Numbered from the stretch's first letter, positions 1 through 7,949 are shown. The stretch is 12,255 nucleotides of DNA from JBKHJZ01 sp046537875 (GCA_046537875.1 JBKHJZ010000095.1:1-12255); one strand, 5' to 3'. Made by a program: numbers and translations. The notes: generated by a model from the sequence alone, not told the origin.

Positions 1-169
1 GTGGACGCCCGTTCACCGGAGCCTATGCCCGGGACGCGTGGCCTGCCTCGTCACCATCGGGCCCTCTCACCGGGACCCGCCCGCCGCACCGGTCGCAGGC
101 GGCGCTCGGCACGACCCAGGATTTGCCAAACTACCCGGCGTCCCACGGATCTGAGCTGGAGGAGATTCG
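1..169. other. Left flank without a supported gene
   Basis: No reading frame here has a convincing start, ribosome binding site or recognisable product. Open frames exist on both strands, but they are the usual consequence of high GC content. The stretch may hold the promoter of the WXG-like gene that follows and the end of an unseen upstream gene. The only locally AT-richer bit is around 121-135, and I could not pair it with a convincing -10 box. A strong GGAGGAG ribosome binding site lies at 158-164, five bases before the ATG at 170. Confidence 0.4.
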
Positions 170-547
170 ATGGTGGAGCTCGAGGGAGGTGGCGGGGGCG
201 GCTGGTGGTACCCGCCCAACATGCGGCACATCTCGTTCCCGACCGGGGCGGCCACCGAGGCCAAGGCGGCGTGCGACGACATCGCGCGGATGCTCGACCG
301 ACACCTTCAGGCCCGCCCCACCATGGCCACCAGCGTGCGGGACGGTTGGGAGGGCGCCTACCGCGAGGAGTTCGACGAGGCGTGGCGGATCCAGGAGATC
401 CGGCTTGTCAGGCTGAAGGAGGATCTGCAGACCCTCGCGAGCCGGATCGAGACCGCCATGGAGAACGTGACGGCCGAGAACGATCGCCGTGCCGGGCTGC
501 GCGAGCAGTACCGCGAGGAGCACTGGCCTGCGGTGGGGGCGAGCTGA
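170..547 (+). CDS. WXG100-like type VII secretion protein
   Basis: This 125-residue protein is predicted to be almost entirely helical, with a W60-E61-G62 motif between two helices and the pattern YREEF then W just after it. That is the helix-turn-helix hairpin of WXG100 (ESAT-6-like) proteins, which are exported as dimers by type VII secretion motors. It is a little longer than the usual 95-105 residues. The N-terminus is odd: six glycines followed by WWYPP at residues 6-16. A C-terminal YxxxD/E signal is not clear; Y114-REEH has a histidine where the acid is expected. The ATG at 170 was chosen because GGAGGAG sits five bases upstream. The next gene starts one base after its stop, so the two are probably cotranscribed and may form an export pair. 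The family call is by motif and context; the exact partner is inference. Confidence 0.75.
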   Translation: MVELEGGGGGGWWYPPNMRHISFPTGAATEAKAACDDIARMLDRHLQARPTMATSVRDGWEGAYREEFDEAWRIQEIRLVRLKEDLQTLASRIETAMENVTAENDRRAGLREQYREEHWPAVGAS

Positions 548-548
548 C

Positions 549-2720
549 ATGCCGACCTCGTCCGCCAAGCCCGCCCGCCTCCTCCGCTACCGCAACCAGG
601 GCCTCGAGCAGGTCGAGGAGTGGGAACCCGCGGTCGGCCACCTCGAGACCGCCCTCTCCGGCCTGCGCGACAGGCTCGCCGGGCTGGACCTGCCCGACGA
701 CTGCACGGTCCGGGGCATCACCCTGTACCACGAGAAGTGGTTCGACAGCCTGACCCGGGCGCAGCGCCACCTCGACGAATGGGTCGGCGACGTGGCGAAC
801 GGGTTCCTCCGGGCCGAGGGCATCGACCCGTCGCGCTACGACATCGACGACAACCTCAACCGGTCGATGACCGTCGACGACGCGGAGATCGTCGTCGGCT
901 TCGCGGACATGTTCGCGTCCGAGGCGCAGGCCCGCGAGGACGCCCGCGCCCTGGCGGCGATCCTGGGCGAGACCGGGCTCGTCCATCCCTACGACCTGGC
1001 CAACAACCCGGAGCTGCTCGACGAGCTGGTCGCGCAGTACCCCGAGCTGCGCGACATCCTCGCCCGCACCGTCCGCTTCGCCGACGACGAGGCCTACGCA
1101 GCCGAGCTCGTCAACACCCTCGGGCCGCGGGACGTGCGCACGATGGTGGACCTGACGAACACGTTCGGCCTTGCCCACGATCGCGGGCTCATCGAAGACG
1201 ACGCCTATGCCAGCTACGTCGTGCCGCTCGCCACCATCCTCGGCACCGCCGACCGAGGCGGGCGCATGGACGACTCGGTGCGCGACGCCATCTTCGACAT
1301 GGATCCGTCCGATGAACCGCCGATCGAGGGCGCGAGTTCCGACCACTACGCGGGCGAGCTGGCCGACATGCGGTACCGGACGCTCGCGCTGCTCGTCACC
1401 GCCGGTGACTTCTCGCCCCAGACCACGGCCGACATGGCCTGCGAGATCATCCACAACGGACCGGGTCACCCGCAGTTCCACGACTACTCGGGCTTCACCG
1501 ACCCGGTGTTCCTCGACCAGCACCGGGAGCTCGCCAGCAACGAGTACGCCGCCATCGCAGCGCTCGCCGACGACGACCACGCAGCAAACATCTTCTTCCA
1601 GATGGACCGCGACGGCTACCCGGGCGAGCTCGAGAACCTGTACCTGATGAACACGGACTTCGGCACCATCGGCGCCGAGGTCGCCGCCGAGCGACTGGGG
1701 CTCCCGGTGGACGAGGTGGCCGGGTGGATCAACGAGGAGATGGCCGACGCGCTGCGGGGCGGCATCCTCGAGCACCCGCTCGCCACCGGCACCACGTACG
1801 ACCCCGAGACCCTCGACCTGGTCACCAGGACCATCGAGGCGGCCGCGTGGGAACACATGGAGACCTCGGCGCCGGTGCGCGAGGCGCTGGCCGTGATCAG
1901 CGCGCCGTACACGACCGACATCGCGATCATCGCGGCCGGTGAGGATTCCCTGCCCGAGAGCCGGCTCCCGGACCTCGACCAGGGCGAGATCGTGCGCTTC
2001 ATGGAGGAGGTGTCGAGGAGCGAGGAGGGCCGAGTGGCGCTCGCGCAGAACGCGGCCGCACTCGTGCACGCGTCGATCGGCGACGCCGCGCGCGACATCG
2101 TCAATCCCGAGGCGATCATCGCTGACAACGCGCTCGGCAACGAGAACCGCCTTGCCATCCACTACATCAGCGACATGGGCGAGGCCTGGCGCAACGTCCA
2201 GGTCGAGGAGATCGAGCAGCGGGAAGCGATCGTGGCCGGCTGGCGATCGGTCACCGACCCGGTCGTCGACCTGGTCTCCGGCAACATCATCGAATCGGTC
2301 CCGGTGGTCAGGACCGCTGCCGACCTGCCGTTGGTCAGCAACGTCGTGGACGGCATCACCGGTTCGATCCACGACGGGATCAACCACGCGGTCTACGACA
2401 ACCTCATCCCCGAACCCGAGGTGCAGGCGATGGAGGACTGGGGGGACGCCATCGGTTCCGAGGTCAGAACCGCCATCGCCACCGGCCTCTGGGACGCACC
2501 CGAGACGCGACAGCGCTACCTCGAGCTGTCGGCGGAGCATGAGGGCTCCACCGAGGCGTGGGCGGCCGCCAACGCGGACGGCACGGTCACCTTCGAGGAG
2601 TTCCGGAACCTCCCCCTGGTGCTGGACGCGATCAACAAGCACGGACAGGAGATCGTGACCGGCTTCGAAGCGAAGCTGGCCTTCAAGGACTTTGGTCCAG
2701 GCGGTGAGGATCCGGCATGA
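549..2720 (+). CDS. Large DUF6571-like protein of a type VII secretion locus
   Basis: This is a 723-residue, acidic, largely helical protein with no signal peptide and no clear membrane segment. Residues 12-90 form a helical hairpin-like stretch (LYHEKWF at 59-65 in the turn) that could pair with the WXG-like protein encoded just before. The centre (about 270-560), with features such as ANIFFQMDRDG and ELENLYLM, recalls from memory the DUF6571-type proteins of actinomycete secretion loci; I did not test this by alignment. Residues 634-711 form a separate C-terminal domain with an EF-hand-like half loop (ADGTVTFEEF, 676-685), repeated in the downstream lipoprotein. The ATG at 549 lies one base after the upstream stop and behind a purine-rich GGGGGCGAG. 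A GTG at 489 would overlap the upstream gene and is less likely. It could be an exported effector, a structural substrate or a surface protein. I see no known toxin catalytic motif. Confidence 0.7.
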   Translation: MPTSSAKPARLLRYRNQGLEQVEEWEPAVGHLETALSGLRDRLAGLDLPDDCTVRGITLYHEKWFDSLTRAQRHLDEWVGDVANGFLRAEGIDPSRYDIDDNLNRSMTVDDAEIVVGFADMFASEAQAREDARALAAILGETGLVHPYDLANNPELLDELVAQYPELRDILARTVRFADDEAYAAELVNTLGPRDVRTMVDLTNTFGLAHDRGLIEDDAYASYVVPLATILGTADRGGRMDDSVRDAIFDMDPSDEPPIEGASSDHYAGELADMRYRTLALLVTAGDFSPQTTADMACEIIHNGPGHPQFHDYSGFTDPVFLDQHRELASNEYAAIAALADDDHAANIFFQMDRDGYPGELENLYLMNTDFGTIGAEVAAERLGLPVDEVAGWINEEMADALRGGILEHPLATGTTYDPETLDLVTRTIEAAAWEHMETSAPVREALAVISAPYTTDIAIIAAGEDSLPESRLPDLDQGEIVRFMEEVSRSEEGRVALAQNAAALVHASIGDAARDIVNPEAIIADNALGNENRLAIHYISDMGEAWRNVQVEEIEQREAIVAGWRSVTDPVVDLVSGNIIESVPVVRTAADLPLVSNVVDGITGSIHDGINHAVYDNLIPEPEVQAMEDWGDAIGSEVRTAIATGLWDAPETRQRYLELSAEHEGSTEAWAAANADGTVTFEEFRNLPLVLDAINKHGQEIVTGFEAKLAFKDFGPGGEDPA

Positions 2721-3064
2721 CGGCGCGAGGGCGTGGGACCGCGCTCGCCATCGTCGCCTCGTCGCTGGTGCTCGCAGCATGCGGCGACGACGACGACGGC
2801 AGCGCCCAGGGCGCGAGCTTCGTCGAGCTCGACCGTGCGCTCGGCGACGAGGTGCGGACGACGCTGGTCACGATGCTCTACGAGAACACGGGCAGCCGGA
2901 ACCTCTACCTCGAGCTGACCGAGGAGGACCACCCGGACGTCTGGCAGGAGGTGACCGCCGACGGCGACGTCACCCTCCCGGAGTTCCGGTCGCTGCCCCA
3001 CGTGCAGGACGCGGTGAACCACCACGGCGCCGAGGTCATCACGACCTTCCGGGACCATCTGGCG
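2448..3064 (+). repeat. Tandem copy of one protein domain in two adjacent genes
   Basis: The first copy covers 2448-2681 (residues 634-711 of the large protein). The second covers 2837-3064 (residues 41-116 of the lipoprotein). In a hand alignment with one two-residue gap, 36 of 76 paired residues are identical. The copies are diverged enough that this is an old duplication, not a recent DNA repeat. Confidence 0.85.
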
Positions 3065-3082
3065 GCTGCCCCGGAGGGATGA
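2717..3082 (+). CDS. Small lipoprotein copying the upstream protein's C-terminal domain
   Basis: This 121-residue protein starts with a basic n-region, a hydrophobic stretch (9-21) and the lipobox L19-A20-A21-C22. It is therefore expected to be cut before Cys22, lipidated and anchored on the outer face of the cytoplasmic membrane. An acidic linker (GDDDDG) follows. The mature domain (41-116) aligns with residues 634-711 of the preceding protein: shared blocks include EVRT, YLEL, ADGxVTxxEFRxLP, DA-N-HG and the final LA. The ATG overlaps the upstream stop (ATGA) and has GAGGA six bases upstream, so expression is translationally coupled. Plausible roles are an anchored binding partner, a surface tether or a protective (immunity-like) protein for the large protein. 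The sequence does not decide among these. Lipoprotein status is firm; the function is unknown. Confidence 0.85.
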   Translation: MTARGRGTALAIVASSLVLAACGDDDDGSAQGASFVELDRALGDEVRTTLVTMLYENTGSRNLYLELTEEDHPDVWQEVTADGDVTLPEFRSLPHVQDAVNHHGAEVITTFRDHLAAAPEG

Positions 3083-3085
3083 GCC

Positions 3086-3102
3086 CGCCTCGCGCAGAGG
3101 CG
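3086..3102. terminator. Hairpin between convergent secretion operons
   Basis: A perfect 6-base stem, CGCCTC-GCGCA-GAGGCG, begins four bases after the lipoprotein stop and lies between two converging genes. There is no T-run after it on either strand, which is common in high-GC actinobacteria. It is a candidate bidirectional terminator; its activity is inferred only from position and symmetry. Confidence 0.45.
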
Positions 3103-3150
3103 TGAGCCATCGGCCCACGCCCCCGGCGAGCGATGCAGTGGCGCAGGCGT

Positions 3151-3432
3151 CTACTGGTTGCCGCCGGCGCCCTGGATGTTGGTGTTCACGGTCATGATGT
3201 TGTCGCTGATCTCGTCCAGCTTGGCGATGGCGTTGTCCAGCGCCGTCTTCACGCTCGGCCACTCCTGGTAGAACCGTGCGGCGTGCTGGCCGTCCCAGTC
3301 GTCCGGCGTGAGGCTGTCGCCCTTGGACGTGAACTGCTGGATCTGCTCGGCGAGCCCACCCCGCAGGATGTTCTGCATCGCCTGGATCGTGTTGATGGCG
3401 AACTCCGTGGACTTGACAGTGCCCGTCGTCAT
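3151..3432 (-). CDS. WXG100 family protein (ESAT-6/EsxA-like)
   Basis: At 93 residues this is a classical WXG100 protein: two helices joined by the turn DDW46-D47-G48, with a hydrophobic and aromatic pattern (ARFYQEW) starting the second helix. Such proteins dimerise in the cytoplasm and are exported by EccC/EssC-type motors, often carrying a larger partner. There is no signal peptide, as expected. The tail ends in a flexible Gly/Asn stretch and I see no clear YxxxD/E export signal, so a heterodimer partner may supply it. The ATG has GAGGAG five bases upstream. It follows the motor gene on the same strand after a 129-base gap and converges with the operon that encodes the second WXG-like protein, which suggests it is a substrate of that motor. 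Confidence 0.88.
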   Translation of the reverse strand: MTTGTVKSTEFAINTIQAMQNILRGGLAEQIQQFTSKGDSLTPDDWDGQHAARFYQEWPSVKTALDNAIAKLDEISDNIMTVNTNIQGAGGNQ

Positions 3433-3561
3433 CCCAACTCCTCGTGTCTCCGGTGGATGCTCGGCCCCAGCCGGTCCGGAAGCCCGGTGGCGATCTGCCC
3501 GCGGCCCGAGACCCTAACGGTGTCTGCCGGTGGGTTTGCGTCGTTCGGCAGCGCAGTGCGG
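3433..3561 (-). promoter_or_regulatory. Gap between motor gene and WXG100 gene
   Basis: Reading leftward from the motor stop, a 6-base inverted repeat (CTGCCG with CGGCAG, 3524-3551, 16-base loop) is followed by a possible -10 box TAGGGT (3516-3511, - strand). The WXG100 ribosome binding site GAGGAG comes at 3443-3438. No good -35 is seen. This would fit partial termination after the motor gene plus an internal promoter that raises WXG100 expression, as substrates are needed in excess. The evidence is weak. Confidence 0.3.
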
Positions 3562-6500
3562 TCAACGGGGCAGCGCGATCTGGGCCAGCTCGCTCTCGCC
3601 GCCGTTCACCACGTAGCCGCGACCCGCAACCATCGCCACGCGCGCCCGGCGGGGAAGCTGCGTGCCGAGGATGTCGCCGTCGAGGTCGGTGTTGGGGCGG
3701 AGCAGGACACCGAGCTTCGAGCCCCGCAGCGGGCGGGTCCAGTGCGAGTACCCGGACCGGATGCCGTCGTTGCGGCCGGCGGCGACGAGCAGCAGGTCGG
3801 GCCGGTCCGATGTCGAGAGCCGGCCCAGCACGCCACCCGCGTCCTCGGTCAACTCGGCATCGTCCACCAGCACCAGCAGGAACCCGCCGGGTCGCTCGGC
3901 GGCCGGGTCCAGCCGGTTGCCGACCGCGGACGGGGGCAGCGTCTCGTCGACGAGCGGGTCGCCGGTGCCGAGCGGTGAGCGGGGACCGGCCACGGCGATC
4001 ACGGTGACGTCGGGACGGGCGGCCCGGCAGGCCGCGGCGATCGTCAGCAGCGTGCTGCTGCGGCCCGACCGGGCCGGCCCGGTCACCAGCGCGTGCTCGC
4101 CGGGGTAGACGACCAGGTCGACCGGGGCCAGCGTTCGCTCGGCGATGCCGATGGGGATCCTCCAGGGACGGGCGCCGAACTGGGCGGCCACCCGCAGCTC
4201 CGGCCACCGCACCTCGGTGGCCAGGGTCTCGATGCGCGGTGCCGGGCGGGTGGGCGCGGGCGTGGCGGATCCGATCAGCTCGGCGGCGTCCACGATGCCG
4301 GCGGCGGGCCGGGCGATCTGGATCAGCTGGCCGCTCCCGGCGACCAACGCCCTGCCCGGCACCATGTCGGGCACGGTCGAGGCGCGGATGTCGAAGCTCA
4401 TGTAGTCCGACCGGTCGGCCAGCCGCAGCGCGAACCGCGCGCGGACCAGCGAGGCGAGCGCTCCCGGCAGGGCCGTGGCCCTGTCCGCAGCCACGATCGT
4501 GTAGATCCCCAGTTCGGGGCCGTCCGCGAACACCCGGGTGAAGGCGTCGAAGGTCGCGCTGCCGGCCAGGTCGCCGTAGTCGGCGGCGAACGCGCTCCAG
4601 CCGTCGACGAGCGTGACGATCATCGGCTCGCGGCGCACGGCGGCGACGCCGAGCTCGCGGCGCCGGTCGAGCTCGGAACGCAGGTGGCGGATCAGCCGGT
4701 CCTGGCGCTCGCGCTCGCCGGCCGGGATCACCGCGCCCACGTGCGGGAGCCGGGCGAGCGCGCCCAGCTCGCCCGCCCCGAAGTCGAGCGCGTAGATGTG
4801 GGCGCCGTCGGGGGACGCCAGCCGGGCAAGCGCCAGCGCCACGCTCGCCAGCGTGGTGGTCGTCCCGCTGCCGCTGAGACCGTAGGCGACCAGGTTGCCC
4901 TCGGCCGGCGTCCACCCGACCGGGTACTGGGTCTGCGCGTCGGGGTCGTCGGCCATCGCCAGTGGCACGAAGGCGAGCCGTTGACCGTCCGCCCGGGCGA
5001 TCGCGGCGTCGATCACCGCGTCGAGATCGATGTCGCCGGGCAGCGGATCGGGCCACGGCCGGCGCGGCGGCGGCCGGCCCGTCCGAGCGAACGCCGCGGT
5101 GATGGTGTCGACCAGCACCGACAGGTCCGTCTCGTCGGGGTCACCGTCCGGGTCGACCTCGACGGCCTCTGCCGGCGGCGCAAGCACGAGACGGGGGACG
5201 GGGCCGTAGACGAACGGTGCCACGTCGACCGGGGCGAGGGTTCCCGCGGTGCGCGACCCCGTGGACAGGGCGGACTGGATGGCAACGACCTCGCTGGGGC
5301 CCAGCCGTACGTGGGCCCGGCCGGGTGCGGTGCGGGGGATGGCCGCTGCGTCCGGAACGTCGATGACGTCGGTCGAGTCGGTCTTGTCCTGCATTCGCAG
5401 GGCGATGCGCAGGTTGGTGTTGGCCTTGATGCTGTCGCTGATCGCGCCCTGGGGCCGCTGGGTGGCGAGCAGGAGGTGCACGCCGAGGCTCCGGCCCCGC
5501 TGGGCGACGCCGACCAGTGCGTCGATGAAGTCGGGCAGCTCGGCCTTGAGCGTGGCGAACTCGTCGATGATCACGAGCAGCCGCGGCAGCGGCTGCGAGC
5601 CGCGGTTGTTGCGCAGGTAGTCGGGAAGGTCGATCGCGCCGCAGTCGCGCAGGACCCGCTCGCGGTGGCGCAGCTCGGCCTCGAGGCAGCGGAGCGCCCG
5701 CTCGGCCAGGTGCTCGTCGAGGTCGGTGACCAGCCCGACCGTGTGGGGCAGCCGGGAGCACTCGTCGAACGCGCTGCCGCCCTTGAAGTCGATGAGCACG
5801 AACGTGAGGTGGTCGGGGTCGACGCTCGCCGCCAGGCCGGCGACCAGCGAGCGGAGCAGCTCGGACTTGCCGGCGCCCGTCGTGCCGCCCACCAGGCCGT
5901 GGGGGCCGTCGGCCACGAAGTCGACGACGAACGCGCCGTTCTCGGAGACGCCGATGGGGCTGGCCGGGCGCGGGTCGACGCCGCCCGCCTTCCAGCGGGC
6001 GAGCACCGCCTCGGGGGTGCACTCCTCGAGCTCGAGCAGCGGCAGCAGCCGGATCGACGCCGGCAGACCGGCTCCGGTGATCTCCAGCTCCGGGTCCTCG
6101 AAGCGGGCCATCGCCCGGGCGCAGCCGCGAGCCACCTCGTCCGACATGCCGGTGGCCAGGAACTCGGGGATGCGGCGGCCTTGCTGGGGCAGGAACAGGT
6201 CGGCCTCGCCGTCGGAGCCCGCCTGGATGACCGTCGTGCACACCGCCGGCAGCCGGTCGGGTGTGGACGCGACCACGATGCCGGCGACCGGCCCGCCGTC
6301 GCCGCGCAGCAGGTTGCGGGTGGGCGCGCGGCGGCCCTCGGTGAGCGATTCGTCGTCGACGACGACCAGCAGTGTCGGCCCGGCGGTGCGCTCGCCGGAC
6401 GCCGGCCCGTCGCGGGAGCCGGACGGCGCAGCCTTGAGCCGGGCCTCGGCCAGCCGGGTGGACTGGTCCGGGTCGTACGACAGCATGCGCTGCGTGCCCG

Positions 6501-7896
6501 TGGTGTCGCGGGTGTGGGGCAGCCACTTGGCCCAGTCCCAGGCGGGTGCCGCCTCGAGGCTGGACAGCACCATCACCGGCATGTCGGCCGGGCCGTGGAG
6601 GGCCGCCGCCTGGCACACCAGCGACCGGGCGACCGCGAGGGACGCGCCCCGGTCGCCGACGATGCCGACCACCCCGCCCGCCTGCAGCTCGACCGGCACC
6701 GTCGAATCCCGCAGGACCGACGCCTCCTCGAGAGCGGCGGCCAGGTCGTCGGGCGTGTCGGCGCGCCGGCCGCGGTCGGCGATCGGCGGCGGCCAGGGCA
6801 CGTCGCCGATCCCGCCCCGCAGGCGCAGGAAGTCGGGGTGGGCAGGCCGGCGCTCCCACAGCGTGGTGCTGGGCAGCGTCACCCGTCGCACGACCTCGCC
6901 CGGGTCGGGGTACAGGGCCGCCCGCCGGCGACGCTCCTCGTCCGACCGGTCGATCAGCGCCTGCTGGAACTCGGCCAGCTCCCGCCGGTACCGCTGCCGC
7001 TCCCTGCGCTCGGTCTTGCGACCGCGGCGCCGGCTGTCGATGACGTTGCCGATGGCCATGACCGGCGACAGACCCACGAACAGCAGGAAGTAGGGACGTT
7101 GCGTGAAGGCGAACATCCCGCCGGCGAAGAGCAGCGGCGCCAGGATGCTGATCACGGAGAGCGGCGCCGAGCTCCTCCTGGCCTCCGGCGGGTCGGGTGC
7201 GGTCACCTCGCCCGGTGGCGGGGCGGGAGCCGGCCGGGGCGGCCGGTTGAACGGGATCGTCCCGGCCGCGGTGGTGTGGCACAGCGGGTCGAGCGCCGGC
7301 GGCCGATCACCGTCGACCTGCAGCCGGACCTCGACCTCGAGCGAGCCGACCTGGACGAGCGCTCCCTCGCCGACCGGGGTCGGCTCGACTGCCGGCCGAC
7401 CGTCGACCCAGGTGCCGTTGTGGGAGCCGAGATCGCAGATCGTCGCCTGGCCGTTCGGCGCCAGCTCGAGCCGGGCGTGGTGCCGGGACACGGCACGGTC
7501 GGGGAGCACGATGTCGCTGCCGGGCGCGCGGCCGATCACCGCCGCGCCCGGCGCGAGGGGGAACCGGCGGCCCGCGTCCAGCCCGTTGACCACCACGAGC
7601 TCGTAGCGGACGAACGCCGCCGGAGCCGTGGGCGGGGTCCCCGGGGCCGCGGCGGGCCGATCCCAGGCACCGGTCTGCGGCGGCGCGAGGCGGACGACGA
7701 CCCCCTCGTAGACACCGGCCTCGGCGAGCTCGAGGTCGGGCCCGACCACCCGGTCAGCGACGAGCAGGTTCCGACCCGGGTCGCTCCCCGCCGTCGGGTC
7801 GAGCGCCCGGATCAGATCGCCGACCGTGGCCGCCGGAGTCGTGACGCGCACATCGAGCTCGTGGCGACCGTCTCGGTCCTCGTAGACGATCTGCAC
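3562..7896 (-). CDS. EccC/EssC-like type VII secretion motor with ubiquitin-like and FHA domains
   Basis: This is a 1444-residue membrane-anchored FtsK/SpoIIIE-family ATPase expected to recognise and export WXG100 substrates. In order it shows: a ubiquitin-like domain of YukD/EccD-N type (1-70); an FHA phosphothreonine-binding domain (98-192, with GR 122-123, SRHH 137-140, HNGTWVDG 159-166); two membrane helices (about 247-286); a degenerate ATPase-like domain (about 400-560); then three ATPase domains. The first is canonical, with Walker A GTTGAGKS at 671-678, IDFKGG at 702-707, Walker B LLVIIDEF at 773-780 and ATQRP at 811-815. The second has SGSGTTTT (Thr1012 for Lys; Walker B VDG, no Glu). 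The third has ARSGRSS (Arg1279 for Lys). FHA plus paired helices recalls firmicute EssC; fusing the ubiquitin-like domain puts YukD and EssC in one chain. The GTG start follows a -10 box by 8 bases with no ribosome binding site, so it is probably leaderless. The WXG100 gene lies downstream. Confidence 0.9.
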   Translation of the reverse strand: MQIVYEDRDGRHELDVRVTTPAATVGDLIRALDPTAGSDPGRNLLVADRVVGPDLELAEAGVYEGVVVRLAPPQTGAWDRPAAAPGTPPTAPAAFVRYELVVVNGLDAGRRFPLAPGAAVIGRAPGSDIVLPDRAVSRHHARLELAPNGQATICDLGSHNGTWVDGRPAVEPTPVGEGALVQVGSLEVEVRLQVDGDRPPALDPLCHTTAAGTIPFNRPPRPAPAPPPGEVTAPDPPEARRSSAPLSVISILAPLLFAGGMFAFTQRPYFLLFVGLSPVMAIGNVIDSRRRGRKTERRERQRYRRELAEFQQALIDRSDEERRRRAALYPDPGEVVRRVTLPSTTLWERRPAHPDFLRLRGGIGDVPWPPPIADRGRRADTPDDLAAALEEASVLRDSTVPVELQAGGVVGIVGDRGASLAVARSLVCQAAALHGPADMPVMVLSSLEAAPAWDWAKWLPHTRDTTGTQRMLSYDPDQSTRLAEARLKAAPSGSRDGPASGERTAGPTLLVVVDDESLTEGRRAPTRNLLRGDGGPVAGIVVASTPDRLPAVCTTVIQAGSDGEADLFLPQQGRRIPEFLATGMSDEVARGCARAMARFEDPELEITGAGLPASIRLLPLLELEECTPEAVLARWKAGGVDPRPASPIGVSENGAFVVDFVADGPHGLVGGTTGAGKSELLRSLVAGLAASVDPDHLTFVLIDFKGGSAFDECSRLPHTVGLVTDLDEHLAERALRCLEAELRHRERVLRDCGAIDLPDYLRNNRGSQPLPRLLVIIDEFATLKAELPDFIDALVGVAQRGRSLGVHLLLATQRPQGAISDSIKANTNLRIALRMQDKTDSTDVIDVPDAAAIPRTAPGRAHVRLGPSEVVAIQSALSTGSRTAGTLAPVDVAPFVYGPVPRLVLAPPAEAVEVDPDGDPDETDLSVLVDTITAAFARTGRPPPRRPWPDPLPGDIDLDAVIDAAIARADGQRLAFVPLAMADDPDAQTQYPVGWTPAEGNLVAYGLSGSGTTTTLASVALALARLASPDGAHIYALDFGAGELGALARLPHVGAVIPAGERERQDRLIRHLRSELDRRRELGVAAVRREPMIVTLVDGWSAFAADYGDLAGSATFDAFTRVFADGPELGIYTIVAADRATALPGALASLVRARFALRLADRSDYMSFDIRASTVPDMVPGRALVAGSGQLIQIARPAAGIVDAAELIGSATPAPTRPAPRIETLATEVRWPELRVAAQFGARPWRIPIGIAERTLAPVDLVVYPGEHALVTGPARSGRSSTLLTIAAACRAARPDVTVIAVAGPRSPLGTGDPLVDETLPPSAVGNRLDPAAERPGGFLLVLVDDAELTEDAGGVLGRLSTSDRPDLLLVAAGRNDGIRSGYSHWTRPLRGSKLGVLLRPNTDLDGDILGTQLPRRARVAMVAGRGYVVNGGESELAQIALPR

Positions 7897-7904
7897 GTCA
7901 ATAC

Positions 7905-7910
7905 ATCGTA
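7905..7910 (-). promoter_or_regulatory. Predicted -10 box for leaderless motor transcript
   Basis: The - strand reads TACGAT, matching the actinobacterial -10 pattern TANNNT, and ends 8 bases before the GTG start at 7896. No Shine-Dalgarno sequence precedes that GTG. An in-frame stop at 7923-7921 limits how far upstream the start could lie. No TTGACA-like -35 is evident. Confidence 0.5.
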
Positions 7911-7949
7911 GAGCACGGATCTACAATGAAACATGACGGGCCAGGGCCG

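Noticed and set aside
1..753. 250-codon + strand frame at the left edge
   Set aside because: It is Arg/Pro-rich and overlaps two better-supported genes in another frame. The first 169 bases alone give no independent support.
408..2780. 790-codon open frame on the - strand opposite the large DUF6571-like gene
   Set aside because: It is Val/Asp/Arg/Gly-biased with no recognisable motif, while the + strand frame has a linked operon structure and a domain shared with its neighbour.
2516..5056. 846-codon - strand frame spanning several genes
   Set aside because: It crosses three annotated genes in a shadow frame and has an Arg/Ala/Pro-rich composition typical of frame-shifted GC-rich sequence.
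4093..7911. 1272-codon open frame on the + strand opposite the motor gene
   Set aside because: It is the antisense shadow of a well-supported gene in high-GC DNA. The product is a low-complexity Gly/Arg/Val/Asp-rich string with no domain, and the - strand protein has clear FHA and ATPase motifs.
7880..7911. Direct repeat TCGTAG at 7880-7885 and 7906-7911 near the motor start
   Set aside because: Six bases, one copy inside the coding sequence; easily chance.
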